DNA of 64,000 bases from assembly GCF_947496855.1 (NCBI RefSeq), contig NZ_CANMED010000010.1:36052-100051 (forward strand). Reading direction: 5' to 3'. A program made the position numbers and the translations under genes. Of this stretch, positions 27,079 through 33,930 are shown in pieces (position 1 is the first letter of the stretch; each line of letters opens with the position of its first letter). Source of the DNA: an uncultured Aquimarina sp. GTDB lineage: Bacteria > Bacteroidota > Bacteroidia > Flavobacteriales > Flavobacteriaceae. The notes under the pieces are model-generated. The model was given only the letters and a program-made list of their open reading frames with translations. It was not told the DNA's origin and did no database searches.

Positions 27079-27576
27079 ATGACAGAAGAAGAAAAACGAA
27101 GTTATTTTTGCCATACACACACCAACTTGTTTTCTCAAGGTAAATGTCATAATTGCTATAAAGGTATGTATCATACTTGTTTAAACAACAATTCTACTAT
27201 TCGTCCAGATTGTATAAAAACACAGTTTTAACAGGAGATCACTATAAAAATCAAAAAAGAAATAAGCTATATTCTTTCTATAGATTTAGGAGTTACTCTA
27301 TTATTCCACATATACCAATGCTATACAATTTCTGGGATATACACTAGTTTCATTTTTTTTAGAAAGTCTTTTATATGTCCCTCTTGCTACTTTGACCGCC
27401 ATAAGTGCATATTATATGTATAGTGAAGTTACTATTATCAGAGATGTTAGTAAATCCCTTTTATTGGAGGAAAATTTACTCTTTTATTAATCATCATAAG
27501 TCTGGTTATAGGAATTCCACTATTATACTTACTTTATAAAATAGCAATATTTCTAAAGTATCGGTTATTTTCTTAA
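27079..27576 (+). pseudogene. Broken zinc-finger (B-box-like) membrane protein gene
   Basis: ATG 27079 opens a 50-codon frame with a treble-type zinc pattern: FCHTHTN, then GKCHNCYKGMYHTCL. It hits TAA at 27229. The same frame resumes (KKEISYILSIDLGVTLLF), the +2 frame takes over near 27330 (GYTLVSFFLESLLYVPLATLTAISAYYMYSE), and the first frame returns near 27466 (FTLLLIIISLVIGIPLLYLLYKIAIF) to a stop at 27574. Together these look like one protein with a zinc finger and two or more membrane helices, broken by a nonsense codon and two frameshifts. The 50-residue finger alone could still be expressed. Confidence 0.6.
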
Positions 27577-27620
27577 AAACGAATAGCTTTAAGTAGTTAC
27601 TTATAAGCTTACAAATAAAA

Positions 27621-27670
27621 ATGATCCTTCAAAATCAATACTATCGTTTAGCATTGAGAAAAAGGATCAT
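27621..27670 (-). terminator. Terminator of the CD-NTase-SLATT gene
   Basis: Reading the minus strand, ATGATCCTT (27670-27662) pairs with AAGGATCAT (27629-27621), with an inner TCAAT/ATTGA stem, and is followed by TTTTTATTTG. It lies 30 bases after the stop codon at 27700. Confidence 0.7.
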
Positions 27671-27699
27671 CTTCCACTTATAGAACCTAATCAATTTTG

Positions 27700-29199
27700 T
27701 TAATTTCTGTAGTTCATTAAACATTGTACTTTGTTCTCTACATGAAACTTATTGCTCTGCCAAACAGGAATATTCACTTGTCCAGGTTTCACAACGGGTA
27801 ATTTTTCCTTTACTTTTGAAATAGTATTTATCTTTTCTACAGCTTCAGCATATCTTTTATCTATAAATACTGAAGCACCTCTATAAACATCAATCATATT
27901 ACGCTGCAGTTCGTCCTTTCTTTTTCGGATAATAGTAATATCCACATTACCATTATTAAGATCTATTAATAATGATTGCCACTCTTCTTTTATCAAAAAT
28001 GTACGTAAAGCAGATTGCTTATGTTTTATTGAGATATCTCTTAAATTATATTTTTGAAAATATAAAGTAACCAGAAATATTACCGAGGACACCACAAATA
28101 AGACTAATCCAAGATCGAAATATTCTGTAAATCCAATAATTAAAACTCCCAAAACAATAAGTAATGCCATAAGAATCTGAAGTCCTTTAAAAGTCATTAA
28201 CTTTTGGTTTAAAATTCGAATACATTCTTTTTGTTCCATGTGCAGAGATACTGTCTTTTCATGCAGTTTCTTTATTTGCGATTTTATTCTTACCGATTCC
28301 GGAAATTTATGACCAAAAACTTCTCTCCATTTTTGTCTTGAAACCCATTTTTTTCCAGATGCCTCAAGTTTTATAGCATTTTCAACCTTAAAATACGCAA
28401 TAATGGCTTTACATTTTAAATTTTCAGTGTTATGCATTTTTTGTCCATTTTCTGCATCATTGCATATTACTTTTAGCGCCTGTTGACTCATTAGAAATTT
28501 AAAAAAGTCTAAACACATAACATCAAACTGCAAATATGATTCATAGTTCTTATTAGTAGATAATAAAAATTCATATGCCAATGTATCTATCAAAACATCT
28601 TTGATTTTTACTTTACAGTTTTGTTTCCAGGCTTTGGCCATTTTACATAATTTCCGGAGATTATAATTAACAGTTTTATCAACAACCTTCATAGCCTCTT
28701 GTAAAAATATGGGCTTATTAACATTCCAGCTACCATTTGCGTTCGCAAAAATATAACCTCCTCCATCCTTAATAAAACCAGGAAATACATTAAAACACAT
28801 TCTATCAGAAAATCTAATGCTTATTGCTTGTTTTTCTTTATTAATACTAGTTTTAGGATATATAGTAGCTATTGACCTTCGCACATCTTCTAGGAATCTT
28901 GCTTGAAAATTTCCTCCACATTCTTCATACTCAATCAGCAAATTAGACGGCATTTCAAAGATCATATCGATCTCTTGGATGCCGTCATTTGCGGTTTCTC
29001 TTCCATAGCAACCTATATAAATACTACCATAATTAGTATCTATATTCCAAAAATCATTATTCAATTTTTTATTTATTGAATTGTAACGTAATGAAATAAT
29101 TGATCTCTTTTTATCAGAAATCTTCAGTTCATCACAAAACATATTAAAATTAGCAGATATACTCATCCGTCCTAAATATTTTAAGATATCATTGGGCAC
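27700..29199 (-). CDS. CD-NTase (SMODS) fused to a SLATT membrane module, active site altered
   Basis: Relatives are cGAS/DncV-like nucleotidyltransferases of anti-phage systems that make cyclic oligonucleotides. Residues 1-240 follow that fold (RYNSINKKLNNDFW near 38; KMAKAWKQN near 186; DTLAYEF near 205; DFFKFL near 231). After WVSRQKWREVFG (285-296) come two membrane helices (about 336-356 and 362-380) and a helical tail, as in SLATT effectors. The catalytic pattern deviates: GS is GC (63-64), the acid pair is E76-I-D78, and the third acid is N137 (FNVFP). No other CBASS-type gene adjoins. ATG 29166 (MSISANF) is an alternative start. Confidence 0.72.
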   Translation of the reverse strand: MPNDILKYLGRMSISANFNMFCDELKISDKKRSIISLRYNSINKKLNNDFWNIDTNYGSIYIGCYGRETANDGIQEIDMIFEMPSNLLIEYEECGGNFQARFLEDVRRSIATIYPKTSINKEKQAISIRFSDRMCFNVFPGFIKDGGGYIFANANGSWNVNKPIFLQEAMKVVDKTVNYNLRKLCKMAKAWKQNCKVKIKDVLIDTLAYEFLLSTNKNYESYLQFDVMCLDFFKFLMSQQALKVICNDAENGQKMHNTENLKCKAIIAYFKVENAIKLEASGKKWVSRQKWREVFGHKFPESVRIKSQIKKLHEKTVSLHMEQKECIRILNQKLMTFKGLQILMALLIVLGVLIIGFTEYFDLGLVLFVVSSVIFLVTLYFQKYNLRDISIKHKQSALRTFLIKEEWQSLLIDLNNGNVDITIIRKRKDELQRNMIDVYRGASVFIDKRYAEAVEKINTISKVKEKLPVVKPGQVNIPVWQSNKFHVENKVQCLMNYRN

Positions 29200-30100
29200 A
29201 CAACCCTATTGACTATTATATTAATAATTTATTTCCCCACATCAGGACTGAATGCTTGAAGTAGCTCAGTCTGGAAACGATTATCTATGCTGACAAACAA
29301 TAGTTATCAGACGTATTCATATTAGTATCTAACTCAATATCCGTGTGGGGTAGTTATGAGTAGCTAATAATTCTTATCAAATAATCGTTGAGTGGTAAGT
29401 CTCCAAATTAATTCAAAACTATATCCGAATTAATCGGTTTTAAGAGCACATTTAATTAACAAAAGAAAACTTATAATGTGATAAAAAGTTAACTATTCAA
29501 AAGTATTTTTTTCATGTCATTTTTATTTTGGGATTATTAAAAAATTTAACAATGAGCGCTTTACAAATTTTCTTAACTCTAATGTACAAACAAAAATGAA
29601 AAACATATTGCGCTAAAACCATAATAATAATACGCCTAAAATTGCAAAAAGAACATGAAGTATTGAAAAACCTATAGACAAGACAAGGAATTACCCTACA
29701 AATGATTGTTAAAAAAATTTTATTTTAACATTTAAACCTTTAAAAAACTGTTTTTCATCGTAAAATACTAGTAATTAACTATTAATTTTGAAGGGAATTT
29801 GCACTTTTTAATGAATATTTTACAATGGAATTACTCAAAATCTACCTATAAACAATAAATCAAAAACAAAAAGACGGAAAATTCCCTCTTTTTTTGCATA
29901 TAGAAAATAAAAACATCAGGTGCATATTTATGAAGCTTTATACCTTGAAATTATTATTGAATATATTTCACTGTACTTTTTTTCAAATCTCTTTAGGAAT
30001 ATTGTTTCTAGAATATTCTATTAGATTATATATAAGAAAGTATTAATTGGAAAATATTAATATATAAAATCATGTAGATACCTCATTCTAAAAAAATATC
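29200..30100. other. Large AT-rich intergenic region
   Basis: About 900 bases between the CD-NTase start and the endA terminator with no long frame on either strand. It contains a terminator-like hairpin at 29868-29895, a TAATTTTG -7-like box at 29783-29790, and a 38-codon hydrophobic frame at 29930-30046. The rest shows nothing I can assign. Confidence 0.5.
29868..29895 (+). terminator. Terminator-like hairpin in an otherwise empty region
   Basis: AAAAAGA-C-GGAA-AA-TTCC-C-TCTTTTTTT is a nearly perfect stem with a C-C mismatch, ending in seven or more T residues on the plus strand. No plus-strand gene lies upstream for more than 2 kb, so it may end a short untranslated transcript. Confidence 0.5.
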
Positions 30101-30102
30101 AA

Positions 30103-30131
30103 AAAAAATCCCCACTTATTAAAAAGTGGGG
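30103..30131 (-). terminator. Rho-independent terminator of the endonuclease I gene
   Basis: On the minus strand CCCCACTT-TTTAAT-AAGTGGGG is a perfect 8-bp stem followed by ATTTTTTTT, 25 bases after the stop codon. Confidence 0.9.
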
Positions 30132-30155
30132 TTAGTTTATTAGAAATATTTTTAG

Positions 30156-32366
30156 TTATTTTTTTACAAACTTCTTACTAATGGTTCGGTTTCCATCATT
30201 AACAGATATAAAATACATTCCTGATGGCAATTCATTAAGTTTAATTGGTTCTTTTATAACTTTTCCTACTTTTATAACTTGACCTACTTGATTTATAATT
30301 TTATAATCTGCCTCACCTCTATTTTCCAATTTTATGCTCACTTCTCCTATAACTGGATTAGGATAAAAACTAAAATCAAATACAGTAGGTATATTCTCTT
30401 TTATAATCTCTCCAGAAAAATTTCTGGATGCAGAACCTACACAAAAACTTTTACTGTCTTGTGTTCCAAAAGAATCTCCAGAAGCTAATATAGCTCCATT
30501 AGAAGAATCTGTTAAAGCATAAGAACCATTACCATAACTACAACAGATACCATCACCATAAACATCCTTTACAATTAACGTATAACATCCGGTATCCAAA
30601 GTTCTTGATACATTAACAGTTGACCTATCTGCTTGAGCGCCATAAGTACCACCAGAATGTATCACTTGATTACTATCGTTTCTTATTTCCCAACTTGTTT
30701 CTTCTGGATAGTCGTCAAAAGTAATTCTTAAATTAACATCACTAGTTGTTGACCCACCGCCAGTATTTCCAGAAGCGGAAAAATTGATCGCATCAACGGC
30801 CATATCCCCTTGCCACGTAGTTCCTGTAATTCCATTAAAACGTAACTGTACTTTTTTACCTATATAGGAGGCTAAATCAACAGAGGCTGTCTGCCAAGAA
30901 TTTCCCTGATTTCCTGATTTACTCCATACAGGTGTCCAACTAGTTCCATTAAGACTAGCCTCTAGGGCCAAACTTCCCATAGCCGAAGTACCGTACATAT
31001 GATATTTAAACGAAAAAGTAGCTTGACTTTCATTCGTAATGTCGTAACAAGGCGAATACAATATTGCTCTTTTGTTAGAGTAATTAGGAGTGGAAGATTC
31101 CATAAAAATATAATAAGAACCAGTATTTGCCGAACTTGGACCAGTATTAGAAGATGGTGTACTACCGGAACTAGTAGCCCAGTTAAAATCATCTCCAGAT
31201 GTAGCTTGTTTCCATGCGCCAAAAGTGTTTTCAAAACTTTCGGTATAAGGAAAAGAAGTGATGGTCGAACTACAGAGTGTATTTCCTCCTCCAGATGTGC
31301 TCTGAGTTGTAACGTTAATAGAATTACTGAATCCAGATATATTACCGGCGGCATCTTTTGCTTTTACAGAAAAACTATATGTTGTCGCTGCGGATAATCC
31401 TGTTACCAAATAATTTGTTACGGTAGTTGAATTCAAAAACGCCCCATTACTATACACATCATATCCTGTAACTCCAATATTATCTGTAGATGCGTTCCAA
31501 GATAACTGAGTAGATGTTGTATTTGTACTTGATGCGATTAAAGCTGAAGGAATACTTGGAGCTTGTGTATCACTTCCTGAAGTTCCAAAACGATCCTCTG
31601 CTTGTGGCCCTCCCCATATTTGAGTGGCAAATGCGGGATTATCGATAAAAGGATTTCGATTTCCTTGTAAATTCTCGATAATTGGATTTCGTTGTAATTC
31701 TAATTGAGAAACAGGATCTTCAGCGTTCCATTCTAGAAACAACTGAATCATATTAGTATCACCAGAGACAGACGAACCTATTCCAACATTAGAAGGTAAG
31801 CATCGATTACCATATCGTATATACATAAACATCATCATTCGGGCTACATCACCTTTAAATTCATCTCCCGGATACCAATGTCCTTGTGAAGTCGTTCCAG
31901 AGTTTCCAGAACCATCAGCAAACTTCCGGCTACCTCGACTAGAGTTTCTTTGTACATCAGAAGGTCTTAGATTGTGCGCATCTGCTCCTGCTCCTGTAGT
32001 TCCTAAATTAGGGTTAGCCAATGATTTTGGATACGTATGCTCTCTATTCCAGTCAGTAGAACCTCCTCCGTTATTATTTACTCCTCTGGTTCTATCCGTA
32101 ATAGAATTTCCATCGGTATCACTAAATCCGTAGATAAGAACAACTCTAGAAGAGTTCGTCGGATCAAGGTCTGTTTGTTTTAAGGCGTCCCAAACTCCTG
32201 GAGTATAGGATAATGTATTCGTTTGGGTGTTTGTAACTTTAGTAGCTAATTCGCTTTTTAGAGATTGACCAGATAAAGAAAGATTAACATCATTATAATA
32301 TGATGGTATCTGACCAAAACAAGTAAGAGTATAGCCCATTACTAGTAATAGCAATAATTTTTTCAT
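30156..32366 (-). CDS. Secreted endonuclease I (EndA/NucM family) with FN3 domain and T9SS type A sorting signal
   Basis: An extracellular DNase of 736 residues. Signal peptide 1-18; His-Me-finger nuclease about 20-265 with WNREHTYPKSLANP and AHNLRPSDVQRNSSRGSRKF; fibronectin type III about 270-352; a jelly-roll, MAM-like adhesive domain about 365-532; a further beta domain with paired cysteines (GDGICCSYGNG); and a C-terminal T9SS type A signal (FYPNPVIGEVSIKL ... LPSGMYFISV ... KKFVKK). It is thus expected to cross the outer membrane by T9SS. Degrading environmental DNA for nutrients or biofilm remodelling is the usual role. Confidence 0.92.
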   Translation of the reverse strand: MKKLLLLLVMGYTLTCFGQIPSYYNDVNLSLSGQSLKSELATKVTNTQTNTLSYTPGVWDALKQTDLDPTNSSRVVLIYGFSDTDGNSITDRTRGVNNNGGGSTDWNREHTYPKSLANPNLGTTGAGADAHNLRPSDVQRNSSRGSRKFADGSGNSGTTSQGHWYPGDEFKGDVARMMMFMYIRYGNRCLPSNVGIGSSVSGDTNMIQLFLEWNAEDPVSQLELQRNPIIENLQGNRNPFIDNPAFATQIWGGPQAEDRFGTSGSDTQAPSIPSALIASSTNTTSTQLSWNASTDNIGVTGYDVYSNGAFLNSTTVTNYLVTGLSAATTYSFSVKAKDAAGNISGFSNSINVTTQSTSGGGNTLCSSTITSFPYTESFENTFGAWKQATSGDDFNWATSSGSTPSSNTGPSSANTGSYYIFMESSTPNYSNKRAILYSPCYDITNESQATFSFKYHMYGTSAMGSLALEASLNGTSWTPVWSKSGNQGNSWQTASVDLASYIGKKVQLRFNGITGTTWQGDMAVDAINFSASGNTGGGSTTSDVNLRITFDDYPEETSWEIRNDSNQVIHSGGTYGAQADRSTVNVSRTLDTGCYTLIVKDVYGDGICCSYGNGSYALTDSSNGAILASGDSFGTQDSKSFCVGSASRNFSGEIIKENIPTVFDFSFYPNPVIGEVSIKLENRGEADYKIINQVGQVIKVGKVIKEPIKLNELPSGMYFISVNDGNRTISKKFVKK

Positions 32367-32726
32367 TGTGTGTTGTGAGTTAGTTTAGTAAATTTTAACG
32401 CTTTCGAAGCTAAAACTATTTTGTTAAATTTACTAGAAGTCTTCGTTATCAAATCATTACCCAATATGTTGATAATGTAACAATTAGCTTATTTTAAGAT
32501 ATTAACCATTTGATCTTAAATGTTTTACATAAAAAAACCTTGTTAATAAGTTGTTTGCTACAAGATTATACTACCATACTATTATAGGAATAGAAAAGAA
32601 GCTGTAGGAACATAACATTCTTTTAGCAGGGTATACAACAAAACCTTATTTTTTTAGCGTTTTTAGCGTAATATAATTAGGGAATTTTCCATTATATTTA
32701 GGAGATTAACTTAAATATCTTACACA
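32367..32726. other. Intergenic region between endA and the peptide array
   Basis: A 360-base divergent region holding the upstream sequences of both endA and the first peptide gene. TATATTTA at about 32693-32700 could be a -7 box for the array, and TTAACTTAAATATCTTACACA adjoins its ATG. No ORF or degenerate fifth copy of the peptide was found. Confidence 0.4.
32705..32726 (+). promoter_or_regulatory. Shared 5' element, copy 1 of 4
   Basis: TTAACTTAAATATCTTACACA directly precedes the ATG of peptide 1. Near-identical sequence precedes peptides 2, 3 and 4 (consensus TTAACTTTAAATAYTTACACA), which exceeds what AT-rich base composition would give by chance. It may be a promoter or translation element. 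Confidence 0.6.
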
Positions 32727-32921
32727 ATGAAGAAAATCTTAGATTTACAAGGGATTCAAAAATTAAGTAAAGGAGAACAGAGATCTATTAAAGGAGCTTG
32801 GGGAAATGTATCTTGTTGTTCATCCGGACGAGGTTGTCAAATTAGTTTTCCCGGTGGTAGTTTCTGCGAACCTGGATACTGTGATCCTTACGGATGGGGA
32901 AATAGATGTATCTTATATTAA
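32727..32921 (+). CDS. Cysteine-rich leader peptide precursor, array member 1
   Basis: A 64-residue precursor. The leader (MKKILDLQGIQKLSKGEQRSIKGA, residues 1-24) fits the C39-peptidase pattern, with L at -12, E at -8, I at -4 and GA at the cut site. The 40-residue core begins WGNVSCC and has six cysteines spaced CC...C...C...C...C around FPGGSFCEPGYC. Six cysteines suggest three disulfides in an exported mini-protein. First of four tandem paralogues, each with its own upstream element. Function is unknown; bacteriocin-like is the obvious guess. No exporter gene is nearby. Confidence 0.75.
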   Translation: MKKILDLQGIQKLSKGEQRSIKGAWGNVSCCSSGRGCQISFPGGSFCEPGYCDPYGWGNRCILY

Positions 32922-32943
32922 CATCATAAATACGTAAAACGAA

Positions 32944-32977
32944 AAAGGCAATCTTAACAAACTTGCCTTTAGTTTTT
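32944..32977 (+). terminator. Terminator after array peptide 1
   Basis: AAAGGCAA pairs with TTGCCTTT around an 11-base loop, followed by AGTTTTT, 23 bases after the stop codon of peptide 1. Confidence 0.75.
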
Positions 32978-32992
32978 AAAAAAAATATCTAG

Positions 32993-33014
32993 ATTAACTT
33001 AAATACTTTACACC
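32993..33014 (+). promoter_or_regulatory. Shared 5' element, copy 2 of 4
   Basis: TTAACTTAAATACTTTACACC directly precedes the ATG of peptide 2, one base longer in the middle than copies 3 and 4. Confidence 0.6.
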
Positions 33015-33218
33015 ATGAAAAAAATCTTAGAATTAAAAGGAGTTCAAGAACTTAGTAAAGGAGAACAAAGATCCATAAAAGGAGCTAACACTTATATTTC
33101 TTGTTGTAACCCGAATCCAATTAACGGCAGTGGCAACAGATGCCGTATTAGTTATCCAGGTGGTAGTTTCTGCGAGCCAGGAAGATGCACTGGATGGAGT
33201 GGATGTATACTCTACTAA
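33015..33218 (+). CDS. Cysteine-rich leader peptide precursor, array member 2
   Basis: A 67-residue paralogue of member 1. The leader MKKILELKGVQELSKGEQRS, then IKGA, is almost identical at DNA level to that of member 3. The core begins NTYISCC and carries an insertion (about six residues, NPNPINGSGN) before the third cysteine, then RISYPGGSFCEPGRC and a final SGCILY. All six cysteines are kept. The insertion changes only the first loop, as expected for diversification on a fixed disulfide frame. Probably exported and processed like the others. Confidence 0.75.
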   Translation: MKKILELKGVQELSKGEQRSIKGANTYISCCNPNPINGSGNRCRISYPGGSFCEPGRCTGWSGCILY

Positions 33219-33241
33219 AACTATAAGAATTAAGATATAAT

Positions 33242-33273
33242 AAAAAAGACTGTCTATATAGATGGTCTTTTTT
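33242..33273 (+). terminator. Terminator after array peptide 2
   Basis: AAAAAAGAC pairs with GTCTTTTTT, with an inner TCTATATAGA palindrome; the descending arm supplies the T-run. It starts 24 bases after the stop of peptide 2. Confidence 0.8.
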
Positions 33274-33377
33274 ATTATGGAACATCTCGATACTAAACAT
33301 AAGTTGTTGAAATTTATAAATATCAAGTAAATGGATTTGCTTTTCAATTTGCTTTACTAGTATCTTGTAGAGATACA

Positions 33378-33398
33378 TTAACTTTAAATATTTACACA
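33378..33398 (+). promoter_or_regulatory. Shared 5' element, copy 3 of 4
   Basis: TTAACTTTAAATATTTACACA directly precedes the ATG of peptide 3 and matches the consensus of the array. Confidence 0.6.
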
Positions 33399-33584
33399 AT
33401 GAAAAAAATCTTAGAATTAAAAGGGGTTCAAGAATTAAGTAAAGGAGAACAAAGATCAATTAAAGGAGCTTGGGGACTTGTTGGTTGCTGTCCTAGTGGC
33501 AGAGGTTGTCTTATTAGTATACCTGGAGGAAGTTTTTGCGAACCTGGATATTGTAGACCATCTGGAGGATGCATCTTTTTTTAG
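33399..33584 (+). CDS. Cysteine-rich leader peptide precursor, array member 3
   Basis: A 61-residue paralogue, the most compact of the four. The leader matches member 2 nearly base for base; the core begins WGLVGCC like member 1 and continues with GRGCLISIPGGSFCEPGYC and GGCIFF. Six cysteines. The cut would be after IKGA. A weak AAAGACAA/TTTGCTTTTTTT fold follows at about 33606-33636 in the place where members 1, 2 and 4 have terminators, which looks like a degraded terminator copy. Confidence 0.75.
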   Translation: MKKILELKGVQELSKGEQRSIKGAWGLVGCCPSGRGCLISIPGGSFCEPGYCRPSGGCIFF

Positions 33585-33660
33585 TGTGGTAAAACTTAAA
33601 ACCGTTAAAGACAATCCTAATTAGTTTGCTTTTTTTAATCCAGAGAAAAGAATATTTAAT

Positions 33661-33681
33661 TTAACTTTAAATACTTACACA
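33661..33681 (+). promoter_or_regulatory. Shared 5' element, copy 4 of 4
   Basis: TTAACTTTAAATACTTACACA directly precedes the ATG of peptide 4. Confidence 0.6.
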
Positions 33682-33870
33682 ATGAAAAAAATCTTAAATC
33701 TTAAAGGAATTCAGAGATTAACAAAAGAAGATCAACAGCAAATTACTGGTGCATGGGGACGTCCTTTTGTATACTGTGGACCTCCAAGAAAATGTTGCCA
33801 AATGTTTAATGGAATGGAATTTTGTGATTTCGGATATTGCCAACCCAATGGGAGCTGTATCTGGGCATAA
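33682..33870 (+). CDS. Cysteine-rich leader peptide precursor, array member 4 (divergent)
   Basis: A 62-residue, most diverged member. The leader is MKKILNLKGIQRLTKEDQQQ, then ITGA, still with L at -12 and I at -4. The core begins WGRPFVYC; it keeps six cysteines but moves the adjacent pair (KCC) to the second and third positions, and replaces PGGSFCEPG with NGMEFCDFG. The end, YCQPNGSCIWA, keeps the family shape. A strong terminator shared with the convergent ackA follows. Confidence 0.72.
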   Translation: MKKILNLKGIQRLTKEDQQQITGAWGRPFVYCGPPRKCCQMFNGMEFCDFGYCQPNGSCIWA

Positions 33871-33893
33871 TAAATCCTAAAACTATTTTAAAT

Positions 33894-33930
33894 ACAAAAA
33901 GGCTACCTAAAATTTTGGTAGTCTTTTTGT
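33894..33930. terminator. Bidirectional terminator between peptide 4 and ackA
   Basis: ACAAAAAGGCTACC pairs with GGTAGTCTTTTTGT (one G-T pair) around a nine-base loop, with T-rich arms in both directions. It ends at the ackA stop codon. Confidence 0.8.

Noticed and set aside
29255..29330. tRNA-like stretch with TAGCTCAG (29263-29270)
   Set aside because: No acceptor stem, anticodon arm or GTTCGA T-loop can be built around the D-arm-like box.
30962..31397. Long frames on both strands inside the endonuclease I gene
   Set aside because: They are by-products of the Ser/Thr-rich codons of the secreted protein and have no independent start context or domain.
32727..33870. The peptide repeats as a CRISPR array
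   Set aside because: The repeated units are coding, 60-67 codons long, and unequally spaced; no short direct repeats with regular spacers occur anywhere in the window.
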